A stretch of 32,459 nt of DNA from CAKZNE01 sp964485405. Its GTDB lineage: Bacteria; Bacteroidota; Bacteroidia; Flavobacteriales; Schleiferiaceae. Below are positions 9,526 through 17,992 of the stretch, in pieces (positions within the stretch are counted from its first letter, which is position 1; every line of letters starts with the position of its first letter). The DNA lies in assembly GCA_964485405.1 (NCBI GenBank), contig CAZAJG010000046.1:1-32459 (forward strand). Reading direction: 5' to 3'. The notes under the pieces were generated by a model, which saw only the letters and a list, made by a program, of their open reading frames with translations, was not told the DNA's origin and searched no databases. The position numbers were made by a program, and so were the translations under genes.

Positions 9526-10735
9526 AGAGCGAAATATTGTTCACTTTGATCTAGACACCTTTTTTGTATCGGTAGAACGATTGCAAGATTCGCGCTTAAA
9601 CAACAGACCTGTATTGATTGGAGGCACGAGTGACAGAGGGGTTGTAGCCTCTTGCTCTTACGAAGCACGTAAGTTTGGTATACACTCCGGAATGCCCATG
9701 CGTCTAGCCAAGCAATTATGCCCAGAAGCCGTTATTGTTAAAGGCAACTCGGGCACCTATATGAAGTACTCGGATATGGTTACCGAAGTAATATCTGAGG
9801 CAGTTCCCTTATTTGAGAGAACTTCTGTAGATGAGTTTTATGCAGACCTTACGGGGATGGAGAAATTTTTTGGCACTTACCAACTTTCTTCTGAATTGCG
9901 AGAAAGGATTATGAAAGAGATCAGCTTACCTATTTCTTTCGGTTTATCTTCTAGTAAAACGGTGAGCAAAATTGCCACTGGAGAAGCTAAACCTAACAAT
10001 CAAATGAAGATTGATTTTGGTAGCGAAAAGCATTTTATGGCTCCTCTTTCTGTGCGCAAAATACCCATGGTAGGAGAGGCCACACATAAAAGCTTACTGG
10101 ATTTAGGGGTAAAGCGTATTTACACCCTACAAGAAATGCATGTAGATTTACTAGAAAGAGTATTTGGCAAACCCGGAAGAAGCTTATGGAACAAAGCACA
10201 AGGGATCGATAACAGTCCAGTAATTCAATACCAAGAACGAAAAAGTGTTTCTACCGAACGTACTTTTGATAAGGATACTATTGATGTAATAAAGCTAAAA
10301 GGCATACTCACGGCTATGACTGAAAATTTAGCTTTTCAACTGCGAAGAGGGAATAAAGTAACGGCTTGTGTTTCTGTAAAAATTAGATATTCCGATTTCC
10401 ACACCCAAGAGAAACAAGCCAATATTGCGCATACTTCTGCAGATCATACTTTAATTCATAAAGTGCAAGAGCTTTTTGATAACCTCTATCAACGTAGGGT
10501 TTTAGTGCGATTAATTGGCATCCGTTTTAGCAAATTGGTTAGTGGAGGTTATCAAATAAACATGCTGGAGGATACCGAAGAATTGGTAAATCTATATCAG
10601 GCTATGGATAAAATCCGTGATTCGTATGGCGATCGATCTATTATGCGTGCTTCTGGAATGGATGCTCGGAGCATTGGAAGAGGCAATCCCTTTTCGGGTG
10701 GCCCTGCTCCTTTGTTAGCGAATAGAAGAAGATAA
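9506..10735 (+). CDS. dinB: Y-family DNA polymerase, DinB/Pol IV-like
   Basis: 409 residues. The palm carries the catalytic residues: D15 in HFDLDTFF and D109-E110 in SVDEFYADLTG. The steric-gate aromatic is present (FF, 19-20), so this should be an active polymerase rather than an ImuB-like inactive adaptor. The fingers hold the conserved SCSYEARKFGIHSGMPM. A thumb with HhH and a little finger (about 245-360) follow. Near the C-terminus GYQINMLEDTEE replaces the usual clamp-binding QxxLF, so beta-clamp contact may be weak and could be supplied by the partner DnaE. The start ATG at 9506 is inside the end of dnaE and follows a purine-rich stretch; an alternative ATG lies at 9512. It is cotranscribed with the polymerase at 6469. 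Role: translesion synthesis. No lexA or imuA is visible beside it. Confidence 0.9.
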   Translation: MEMLQPKERNIVHFDLDTFFVSVERLQDSRLNNRPVLIGGTSDRGVVASCSYEARKFGIHSGMPMRLAKQLCPEAVIVKGNSGTYMKYSDMVTEVISEAVPLFERTSVDEFYADLTGMEKFFGTYQLSSELRERIMKEISLPISFGLSSSKTVSKIATGEAKPNNQMKIDFGSEKHFMAPLSVRKIPMVGEATHKSLLDLGVKRIYTLQEMHVDLLERVFGKPGRSLWNKAQGIDNSPVIQYQERKSVSTERTFDKDTIDVIKLKGILTAMTENLAFQLRRGNKVTACVSVKIRYSDFHTQEKQANIAHTSADHTLIHKVQELFDNLYQRRVLVRLIGIRFSKLVSGGYQINMLEDTEELVNLYQAMDKIRDSYGDRSIMRASGMDARSIGRGNPFSGGPAPLLANRRR

Positions 10736-10810
10736 ATCCCAGCTAAGAGTTACCCCTTTTCGTAAACTTTTAACCATCTTCGCGCAAACTAAAATGTAAA
10801 AAGTATTCCA

Positions 10811-11953
10811 TTGAAATCAATACTTGCTTTACTTCTCTTTTTGTGCTTTAGCTATGGAGGTTTTGCGCAGAAAAAAGAAAACAAATGGGGTTTACTGGGT
10901 AAATATGTAAACTACCTTTTAAACGATACGGCTGACGCTAGTAAGCCTAAATTATTGATTTACCCTACCATCGCTTTTGCGCCAGAAACAAGTTGGGAAA
11001 TTGGCTTCTCTTCTTTATACGTATACTACGCCAACAGAGATACCACCAACCGTTTAAGCGAAATAAGTGGTTTTACTTTTTACACCTTAGAGAATCAATA
11101 TGGCGCTTGGTTTGACCATGCGGCCTATAGCGATAAAAACAAATGGTTTTTTCTGGGGCGCTTGCGCTATCAAAGTTTTCCTCTACTCTATTTTGGTATT
11201 GGGCCCAATACCCCTTCGGAACATATAGCCGAAATAGATGCTAATTATTTACTGATTAAAGAAAGAGTGCTCCGAGAGATTTATCCTTCTTTATACGGGG
11301 GATTAGAATTTGATTTTCAAAGCTTGAGTAACGTTGATATTGAGCTTTCTGATCCTGAGCAAGATTTTGTTGCTCCACTTGGAGCCAATGGTTCTACTAA
11401 TTTTGGAATTGGTTTAGGATTGGTATACGACAACCTACACAATGCTCTAAATGCCCGTGATGGATTGTTTAGTGAATTGGCCTTTTTACATTATGATAGA
11501 GCTTGGGGTAGCGACTTTACGTTTACCACCATCATTAGCGACAACCGAATTTATTTACCTGTGAACAGGCGCGATGTTTTAGCTGCTCAACTTTTCGGGC
11601 AGTTTACGGTAGATGGAAATGCCTCATTTAACCAGATTGCCCTGATGGGCGGAGAGAACCTTATGAGAGGTTATTACCTAGGCCGCTACAGAGATGAAAA
11701 TTTAATAGCCGGACAGGTAGAATATCGAATGTTGCCCTTTTCTTTCTCTAAACGTTTTGGCGCTAGTTTCTTTTTAGGAGCTGGGCAAGTTTACGGACAG
11801 GAAGCTTCCTTTGATTTTTCTAAGTTTTTACCCTCTGGCGGTATGGGCGTTCGTTTTTTACTATTCCCTCAGAAGGATATATACACTCGTATAGATTTTG
11901 CCATCACCCAAGAAGGTACAGGCTTTTACTTTTTTATTGGAGAAGCTTTTTAA
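10811..11953 (+). CDS. BamA/TamA-like (surface antigen D15 family) outer-membrane beta-barrel protein
   Basis: 380 residues starting at a TTG (no in-frame ATG is available), with signal peptide MKSILALLLFLCFSYGGFAQ. No POTRA repeats are present, so the protein is essentially a 16-strand-type barrel without the periplasmic arm. Alternating hydrophobic strands run through the whole sequence. GGENLMRGYYLGRYRDENL carries the RGY signature (R286-G-Y) of the Omp85 lid loop, and the chain ends in an aromatic residue (F), as barrels do. Bacteroidota encode several such short D15-domain proteins whose substrates are unknown. A BamA assignment would be wrong because of the missing POTRA arm. It lies 75 bp after dinB and may have its own promoter. 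Confidence 0.8.
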   Translation: MKSILALLLFLCFSYGGFAQKKENKWGLLGKYVNYLLNDTADASKPKLLIYPTIAFAPETSWEIGFSSLYVYYANRDTTNRLSEISGFTFYTLENQYGAWFDHAAYSDKNKWFFLGRLRYQSFPLLYFGIGPNTPSEHIAEIDANYLLIKERVLREIYPSLYGGLEFDFQSLSNVDIELSDPEQDFVAPLGANGSTNFGIGLGLVYDNLHNALNARDGLFSELAFLHYDRAWGSDFTFTTIISDNRIYLPVNRRDVLAAQLFGQFTVDGNASFNQIALMGGENLMRGYYLGRYRDENLIAGQVEYRMLPFSFSKRFGASFFLGAGQVYGQEASFDFSKFLPSGGMGVRFLLFPQKDIYTRIDFAITQEGTGFYFFIGEAF

Positions 11954-11991
11954 AAAAAGTCCCGAAAGAAAAACTCCCGAGACTCTTATTT
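11952..11991. terminator. Candidate bidirectional terminator between convergent genes
   Basis: A seven-A tract leads into a stem AGTCCCG (11958-11964) that pairs with CGAGACT (11978-11984) with one mismatch, around a 13-base loop, followed by CTTATTT. It sits between the stops of the barrel protein and the stress protein, where a shared terminator is expected. The stem is short, so this is tentative. Confidence 0.4.
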
Positions 11992-12000
11992 AGGTTTCTG

Positions 12001-12825
12001 TTATTTATCGTGTAAAATCAATAGTGGCGTATCCGCCATCATAGCTAGCTTTTTAGTGGTACTGCTATGAAACAACCCTTCAAAAAAGCTGTATTGACGA
12101 GTAACCATGGCCAACATGTCTAATTCGTAATTGTGCACAAACTCATAAATGCCCTTAGCCGTATCCTCATGTTCTACTTTGTAAAAAACGTGGGGTATTT
12201 CTTTAAACTCTTTATCTAGATTTGCTCGAGCCTGATTGTTCTCATTATCTACCGTTACCCCTTCTGGCTGAACGGTTATAATTCTTATTTCAGACTTATG
12301 TTCAGCTGCCAAATTTTTAATAGGTTCAAGAATATTCTCATTCTTCAGATCCTGAAAATTGGTACTCAATCCAATTCTATCCATATTGTTGTAGCGCACA
12401 TCCTCTGGAACAATTAAGAGCGGGCATTTTACTTCTCGGATAACATTGGCTGCATTAGAACCGGATAAAAATTTCTTTAAACCGCTAGCCCCTTTGGTGC
12501 CCATTACCACCATATCAATTTCGCGCTCCTTTACGAGATTAGATATTATATAAGATAAATCACCATATTGAACTAAATCCTCCAGGTTAAGCGCATCATT
12601 GTCTATCGTTCTTGATATGGTTAACGCTTCCTCCTTACAGTCTTTCTCAGAACGTTCGCGAATGATATCTACCATAGATACCATAGCTCCTGCTCCAGAT
12701 GGTGGATCAATATATGTGTTGAGAACCGTGTACTTCACATCCTTTACTCCAAACAGCTTAATGGCGTATTCTGCTGCATTTCGAGAGCAGTGCGAAAAAT
12801 CGGTAGGTAATAAAATATTCTTCAT
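12001..12825 (-). CDS. Universal stress protein, tandem UspA domains
   Basis: 274 residues. The first Usp domain (1 to about 142) begins MKNILLPTDFS and contains the ATP-binding signature GTKGASGLKKFLSGSNA (GxxG-9x-GS), ending with the hydrophobic strand CPLLIVPED. The second Usp domain (about 150-274) ends DTPLLILHDK but lacks the GxxG-9x-GS nucleotide loop; the corresponding place reads TRQYSFFEGLFHSSTTKK. So domain 1 should bind ATP and domain 2 probably does not. Such tandem proteins are cytoplasmic and linked to starvation or stress adaptation. The precise role cannot be read from the sequence. It is a single gene, convergent to the barrel protein. Confidence 0.9.
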   Translation of the reverse strand: MKNILLPTDFSHCSRNAAEYAIKLFGVKDVKYTVLNTYIDPPSGAGAMVSMVDIIRERSEKDCKEEALTISRTIDNDALNLEDLVQYGDLSYIISNLVKEREIDMVVMGTKGASGLKKFLSGSNAANVIREVKCPLLIVPEDVRYNNMDRIGLSTNFQDLKNENILEPIKNLAAEHKSEIRIITVQPEGVTVDNENNQARANLDKEFKEIPHVFYKVEHEDTAKGIYEFVHNYELDMLAMVTRQYSFFEGLFHSSTTKKLAMMADTPLLILHDK

Positions 12826-13168
12826 GATTTAGGTATTTAAAATAGTGAATAGTTACTTGCTTTTCAACACCTTAAAGAAATTACATTCCCGCTTTTCAAA
12901 ACATGAGATTTGTCAGCAAAAAAGGTAATTTATATCATATTTCCCCATCTATCTCAATCGTATCTTATTTAATTATTCTTGATGTAAAAACGAACTAAAT
13001 ACCTCATTACTAATACTTTGTCAGCATTGTTGTTACATAGGAAATATTCAAAAGGTTTAACTACATATCGTTTCACTTTCAGAAAAATCCTCAAATCACT
13101 TCCTTAAATCTCAACTCTATGCAGAAAACTATATTTTCGTTTTTCTGTTATCCTTTAAAACTTCAACC
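12826..13168. other. 343-bp divergent intergenic region with a 10-bp direct repeat and a short leader ORF
   Basis: This separates the minus-strand stress protein from the plus-strand lipoprotein gene and must hold both promoters. TTTGTCAGCA occurs twice in the same orientation (12909-12918 and 13017-13026). A 17-codon ORF from the ATG at 13119 ends in a TGA at 13170-13172 that overlaps the GTG start of the lipoprotein gene. TACTTTG at 13014-13020 resembles a Bacteroidota minus 7 element but is one base short. No RNA gene was seen. Confidence 0.35.
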
Positions 13169-14083
13169 GTGAATTCATTTCAAGTTTCTCTCTTGTCCGT
13201 TTTTCTTTTATTGAGCTGTAGCACGGCCACTACTCCTAAAGAGGATGAAAAAAAGGAAAAAGAACCGAACCGCTCTAAAGCGTTTGATGAATATTGGTAT
13301 GATGGTAATGGGGAAATTAGTTCTTATAAAATTTCTCAAGCCAGATATGGAGAAATGCGAGAAGGAAATTCTGTTTTGGTGTTTGTTACCGAGCCTTTCC
13401 TGAAAAAGAAACAAGTAAAAGCGGATCAGCCAGATGATCAAAATTCAATTTCTGTTTTAAAACTCAATCATACTAAAAAGTTTAATACCGGTATTTACCC
13501 GTATTCTATCATGACAAGCGTATTTTTCCCTGTGCAGGTCAAAAAAAATGAGCATGCCTTAAAAGTGACGAATTCTGTACAAGAATGGTGCGGACAAGTA
13601 TTCGCTCAGCTTAACAATCGGTCGGATTTTGAAGTAGAAGCTCGTTCCTATTTTGAAAGCGAAGGGGATCAAAATTTTCATTTAAAAAAGTCAGCTTTAG
13701 AAGATGAGCTTTGGGCTAAAATTAGAGTAAACCCAAATAGTTTGCCCATTGGCGACCTAATGCTCATTCCCTCTATGGAATTTGTTCGACTTAAACATAT
13801 TGAACTAAAAGCTTATCCAGCTACCGCCACTCTCAAAAAGCAAGGAGATATCACAACCTATTCCATTACTTACTCTTCCCTAAAAAGAACTCTATCCATA
13901 TCCTTTGCTCAAGACTTCCCTCATCAAATTACGAGCTGGAAGGACAGCTACACCAGTGGTTGGGGTAAAGGCGCAAAGCAGTTAACTACTACGGCAGAGC
14001 TAACTAAAACTCTTAAAATCCCTTATTGGAACTATAATTCAAATACAAGTGTATACTTACGAGATTCTTTAGATCTACCCTAA
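13169..14083 (+). CDS. Conserved Bacteroidota lipoprotein of unknown function (304 aa)
   Basis: A GTG start is followed by a lipoprotein signal (FQVSLLSVFLLLSC, lipobox LLLSC with Cys at about residue 17) and a lysine/glutamate-rich linker. The body is a soluble domain beginning AFDEYWYDGNGEISSYKISQ, with a conserved-looking SVQEWCGQVF stretch. From memory, relatives in other flavobacteria are sometimes labelled septum formation inhibitor Maf; nothing of the Maf nucleotide-pyrophosphatase fold is visible here and I regard that label as wrong. No catalytic motif was recognised. The GTG overlaps the stop of a 17-codon upstream ORF (GTGA), which suggests translational coupling. It is followed after 89 bp by a sensor kinase in the same direction. 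Confidence 0.75.
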   Translation: MNSFQVSLLSVFLLLSCSTATTPKEDEKKEKEPNRSKAFDEYWYDGNGEISSYKISQARYGEMREGNSVLVFVTEPFLKKKQVKADQPDDQNSISVLKLNHTKKFNTGIYPYSIMTSVFFPVQVKKNEHALKVTNSVQEWCGQVFAQLNNRSDFEVEARSYFESEGDQNFHLKKSALEDELWAKIRVNPNSLPIGDLMLIPSMEFVRLKHIELKAYPATATLKKQGDITTYSITYSSLKRTLSISFAQDFPHQITSWKDSYTSGWGKGAKQLTTTAELTKTLKIPYWNYNSNTSVYLRDSLDLP

Positions 14084-14115
14084 ACCTAATATTAAAGAAC
14101 CTGAAATTCACACCT

Positions 14116-14140
14116 TTCTGTTATAGATTAATGAACAGAA
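14116..14140. terminator. Hairpin between the lipoprotein and sensor kinase genes
   Basis: TTCTGTT (14116-14122) and AACAGAA (14134-14140) are perfect 7-bp arms around an 11-base loop, followed by CTTTACTGTTTT. Outside them, ATTCACACCTT (14106-14116) and AAGGTGAAT (14155-14163) are nearly complementary, so the whole spacer can fold into one structure reaching the GTG at 14158. It could be a weak terminator or a structure masking the start region. Confidence 0.35.
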
Positions 14141-14172
14141 CTTTACTGTTTTAGAAGGTGAATCAATCTAAA

Positions 14173-17100
14173 ATGTCATCATTTAACTACAGTAAGGTTT
14201 TACCTACATTTGTTTTCATGCACCTGAGACTTGCGCAAATCACCCTGCTGTTTTTTACGATTTTTTCCCAAAACCTACAGGCTCAAGTATTGGTAGTAGA
14301 TTCAAGCAATTATAAAACTGCTTCAGACTACACAATAAAAAATTATAACAATAAAAACGCTCTTACCCAGAATAGTATAAAAACACTCTACCGGAAAGAA
14401 AACGGAATGCTTTGGCTGGCTACAGAATCAAGTGTAAACTGCTATGATGGAAATCGCTTCATTGAATTTTCTACTCCAGAAATTATAAAACACCGAGTAC
14501 GAAGTTTGCATCCCAAAGGGGATACACTCTTTATGGGTCGAATGTTTAGTGATAGAATATGGGGTGGATCTGTTAGACCGGGTAAACGCGAAGGTGAAGA
14601 AGAGTATCTCTATGGTCTAAACAATCAATTCCTCGGAAAACATAATCATTCAAATTTTGATTCTATTCATCGCTGGAGAGATGTTTTAAACTATGGCAGA
14701 ACAGAACTTGTACGATTTACAGATACTAGCTTTTACGTTAAAAAGGTTCTTGGCACTGACATGCTCTACTTTGAAAACAGTAAACTTTCAGGAAGTATAA
14801 GGGCTACTGTATTTGACCATTTTTTTAAACTTGATAAATACTTAGTACGTTTTTCAGAGTCTCAAGATTCTCTTATCCTCTACGATAAAGATCGTCCGGT
14901 TTTGCATTATCCTAAACCTAAACTTCCGGGTGAATGGCAATTCGTCTTCTCATCGTCAGAAGAAAAAGAAATTTATGCCCACACAGGTGAAGATTTTTAT
15001 CAGCTTTTTTTAAGTGGAGATACACTTACCTACAAGCTTCTTATCCGAGGTCTAAATATCAGTTGTATCAGAAAGGCTATTTGTTTTTCCAATCAGAATT
15101 ACTATTTCGGCACCTGTAACCAAGGGCTTTTTGTTTTAAAAGCAAAAAAGCAGTTTTCCGTTCTCCGAGATCCTGCACAGGGTTACTCTACAACCGTATA
15201 CGCACACAATAAAATAGGAAAAGACAGCATACTGATAGATGATAAAATTTTCACAGACGACTCTATCATTGATCTCAGTTCTTACTTTGGAAAAATCAAA
15301 AAGAAGAACGTTCTTTTTGATTCAAAAAAAAGACTTTGGTTCAGGTCCAGAGAAGGTTCTTACTACTTGCAAACACAAGGAAAATGGAAAGCCCCAATAC
15401 GCTTACCGTTTAACCTAAACCATTTTAGAGAAGACAAAGACGGAAATATCTGGTCCATCGAAAAAGATTCTTTGAGATGCTTTAATGGAGACACTTGGAA
15501 TGCATTTGCCTTAATTAAAAAAGAGGAAAAACCCATAATTATCAACTTTAGTTATGACCATTTTTCAAATAGCATTTGGGTATCTTATGAAGAAGCAACC
15601 TACCGGTATTATATTGATTCCAATACTACTGAACTGATACCCGGTTTAAATCAGGCTAGTGTTCGAAATGTATTTACAGATACCGAAGGGATTAATTGGA
15701 TAAGCACCTATGGTAACGGCCTGTTTTCATTTTTTAAAGGGAAGATCATAAAGCTTCCACTGGATAACAACAAAAACCTCCTGATGAACCACTGTATATT
15801 ACAGGATAAAAATGGGTTTTTCTGGATTAGCAGTAACTATGGGATTTTTAAAGTTTTAAGAGAAGAGCTAATTGCTTATCTGGAGGGCAAAACAGATCAA
15901 ATTTATTACCATAAGTATCATGAATTTGACGGGATACGAAATAGTGAATTCAACGGAAACTGTTTTCCTTGCGCTTCCAAAACTAAAGAAGGTGAGTTCA
16001 GATTCCCTTCTTTGGATGGACTTTTAAAGTTCAACCCTTTAGAATTGGAAACGGAAAAACATCCAAGAGATATCTACATTTCTAAGGTTATTTTAAACGA
16101 TCAAGAGCTTTCTCTGGACTCTATGGTTTCTATTGATCAAGATTTTTCGCGCTTAGAATTTGCAGTTGTAGCTCCTTACGAAGGTAGTCATGACAATCTA
16201 TATCTTGAATACAAACTCCTTGGCTTAAATGGTAAATGGATCCGGTTCGGAACGGAGCAGAATATTATGCTCTCTCAACTACAACCAGACAAATACACGC
16301 TTCAAATTAGAAGAAAGCTTGGTTTTGGGGTAGATAATTTTAGTAACATAAGCTTCGATTTTTTTGTAAAACCGTACTACTATCAAACTTTAGCTTTTAA
16401 AGCAATAGCCTCTCTTTTTATGATTTCTCTTATCATTTTAGCTTTTGTACTACGTTCTCGAAATGAAAGACGGAAACAGGAAATACTAGAGAATATTATT
16501 CAATCAAAAACCAATGATTACCGAATACTTAATGAAAAACTTAAACTTAATGTAGCCCGATTAAGAAGAGCTCAAAAGGATAAAGACAGTAACAATAAGG
16601 CAAAGGATACCTTGCTCGGTTTATATACGCATGATATAAGAGGCCCTTTGCGTTTTATTCTCTCCATTGTAGATAATAGTGATGATTTAGATAGGATAAC
16701 GCTGGATGACATTAATGAACGCCTTATGATGATAAAAACCTCTACACGAGGCATATACATGCGAACAGAAAGAATGTTTAACTGGCTAAGAGTACAAGAA
16801 GATGGATTCAAGATTGTGCCCAGCAAAGTTTCATTGAGTAAGGTTACAAGCAATGCTATTCAAACTTATGAATATGGCTTACAAGAAAAAAGAATCAACA
16901 CCAACATTCAGGTTTCCGAAAAAGCATATATCCAAAACGACCCAAACATTGTATTTATAATCATCACGAATTTGTTAGATAATGCACTCAAATTTACTCG
17001 GGCTGACGGCTTTATTGATATCAAAGATTACAAAATTGAGGACTTTAACGTATGGGTAATCACTGACTCTGGAGTAGGTATACCACGGGAGAAGTTAGAA

Positions 17101-17286
17101 TCCCTTAGAAATGGCAATCAACTATCCTCAACACCGGGTACGGATATGGAAAAAGGTAAAGGATATGGCTTAATGGCCATAAGTCAATTACTGGAAAGAA
17201 TAAAAGGTTATTTAGAAATTGAAAGTGTAGAAGGAAAGGGAACTACAGTTTCTGTTTTCTTTCGCAATTTTGATACTTCTAGATAA
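14173..17286 (+). CDS. Propeller-type sensor histidine kinase (Reg_prop, Y_Y_Y, HisKA, HATPase)
   Basis: About 1037 residues from the ATG at 14173. A GTG at 14158 and an ATG at 14218 are alternatives; the last gives the neatest signal peptide (MHLRLAQITLLFFTIFSQNLQA). The periplasmic part is a long beta-propeller array (two-component regulator propeller repeats, for example KENGMLWLATESSVNCYDG, TEGINWISTYGNGLFSFF) followed by a Y_Y_Y domain (about 661-720). A transmembrane segment lies at about 742-761, then a coiled coil. The HisKA H-box is THDIRGPLR (H820). The ATPase has an N-box at NLLDNALKF (N933), a G1 box at DSGVGIP (965) and a G2 box at GKGYGL (995). No receiver or DNA-binding domain is fused, so it is not a hybrid. 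Its stop overlaps by 8 bp the stop of a NarL-type regulator on the other strand, its likely partner. The ligand is unknown. Confidence 0.88.
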   Translation: MSSFNYSKVLPTFVFMHLRLAQITLLFFTIFSQNLQAQVLVVDSSNYKTASDYTIKNYNNKNALTQNSIKTLYRKENGMLWLATESSVNCYDGNRFIEFSTPEIIKHRVRSLHPKGDTLFMGRMFSDRIWGGSVRPGKREGEEEYLYGLNNQFLGKHNHSNFDSIHRWRDVLNYGRTELVRFTDTSFYVKKVLGTDMLYFENSKLSGSIRATVFDHFFKLDKYLVRFSESQDSLILYDKDRPVLHYPKPKLPGEWQFVFSSSEEKEIYAHTGEDFYQLFLSGDTLTYKLLIRGLNISCIRKAICFSNQNYYFGTCNQGLFVLKAKKQFSVLRDPAQGYSTTVYAHNKIGKDSILIDDKIFTDDSIIDLSSYFGKIKKKNVLFDSKKRLWFRSREGSYYLQTQGKWKAPIRLPFNLNHFREDKDGNIWSIEKDSLRCFNGDTWNAFALIKKEEKPIIINFSYDHFSNSIWVSYEEATYRYYIDSNTTELIPGLNQASVRNVFTDTEGINWISTYGNGLFSFFKGKIIKLPLDNNKNLLMNHCILQDKNGFFWISSNYGIFKVLREELIAYLEGKTDQIYYHKYHEFDGIRNSEFNGNCFPCASKTKEGEFRFPSLDGLLKFNPLELETEKHPRDIYISKVILNDQELSLDSMVSIDQDFSRLEFAVVAPYEGSHDNLYLEYKLLGLNGKWIRFGTEQNIMLSQLQPDKYTLQIRRKLGFGVDNFSNISFDFFVKPYYYQTLAFKAIASLFMISLIILAFVLRSRNERRKQEILENIIQSKTNDYRILNEKLKLNVARLRRAQKDKDSNNKAKDTLLGLYTHDIRGPLRFILSIVDNSDDLDRITLDDINERLMMIKTSTRGIYMRTERMFNWLRVQEDGFKIVPSKVSLSKVTSNAIQTYEYGLQEKRINTNIQVSEKAYIQNDPNIVFIIITNLLDNALKFTRADGFIDIKDYKIEDFNVWVITDSGVGIPREKLESLRNGNQLSSTPGTDMEKGKGYGLMAISQLLERIKGYLEIESVEGKGTTVSVFFRNFDTSR

Positions 17287-17920
17287 CACCAAAGGCTTTG
17301 GCCTTTTCAAATAATTGCATCTGATTTTCAATATTCAACTTAGCGTAAATTCTTGTTCTGTATGTATTAACCGAGGAATGATGCAAACTCATATTCTCCC
17401 CAATTGTTTTGGTGTTGTATCCACTTAGGATCTGTGTTAGAATTTGATACTCTCTATCGGACAGGGTTTCAAATGGATTTATAGAATTTTTACCGGAAAT
17501 ATAGTCGTCTATCATCTGTCTAGAGAATCCTTCTGATAAGTATCTTGTTCCACTCAACACCTTTCGAATGGCACTAATAATCTCCTCATCTCCAACATTT
17601 TTACTCAAAAAGCCCATCACATTTAGAGAAAATAAGCGTTTGGCCAAAATATTTTCCGGAGTCATGGTAAACATCAATATTTTCTGATCTTCATTGTTCC
17701 GGAAAATATTCGGAATCAAATCTAAAACGTCATAATCAGGAAGGTTTACATCTAAAATGATAAGATCATACTTTTCTTTTTTGATGATCTGTAAACATTC
17801 TTTACCACCGTTTACTTTGTCGATAGTTGCTTTTGGAAAATGCTTACTAATCAACAAATTCATAGCAAAGCCAATTACTGGGTGATCATCTACTATTAAG
17901 AAAGAAGGAGCATCGCTCAT
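17279..17920 (-). CDS. NarL/FixJ-family response regulator
   Basis: 213 residues. The receiver domain spans 1-120: acidic pocket D11-D12 (IVDDHP), phosphoacceptor D57 in LIILDVNLPD, T85 in LMFTM and K107 in FLSKN are all in place. The LuxR-type HTH spans about 148-213, with FETLSDREYQILTQILSGYN leading into KTIGENMSLHHSSVNTYRTR. It should be a phosphorylation-controlled transcription factor. The gene is tail-to-tail with the propeller kinase at 14173-17286, sharing 8 bp (CTAGATAA), which makes that kinase the natural partner although they cannot share an mRNA. An 8-base TACTTTTG on the minus strand 49 bp upstream may be its minus 7 element. Confidence 0.92.
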   Translation of the reverse strand: MSDAPSFLIVDDHPVIGFAMNLLISKHFPKATIDKVNGGKECLQIIKKEKYDLIILDVNLPDYDVLDLIPNIFRNNEDQKILMFTMTPENILAKRLFSLNVMGFLSKNVGDEEIISAIRKVLSGTRYLSEGFSRQMIDDYISGKNSINPFETLSDREYQILTQILSGYNTKTIGENMSLHHSSVNTYRTRIYAKLNIENQMQLFEKAKAFGVI

Positions 17921-17968
17921 AATTATAGTTTTTTTCGTGATTTATGAAGGTGTAACGATTATAATGAA

Positions 17969-17976
17969 CAAAAGTA
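17969..17976 (-). promoter_or_regulatory. Candidate minus 7 promoter element for the NarL-type regulator
   Basis: The minus strand reads TACTTTTG, an exact match to the Bacteroidota consensus TAnnTTTG, 49 bp upstream of the ATG at 17920. No clear TTTG minus 33 element is found at the usual distance, so support rests on the minus 7 box and its position. Confidence 0.4.
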
Positions 17977-17992
17977 AATTTAGTGTTTTACA

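Noticed and set aside
10811..11953. BamA itself
   Set aside because: No POTRA domains are present and the length (380 aa) is that of a barrel only.
13169..14083. Maf-type septum formation inhibitor
   Set aside because: Some relatives appear to carry this name, but the protein is a lipoprotein with no Maf motif; the label is not supported by the sequence.
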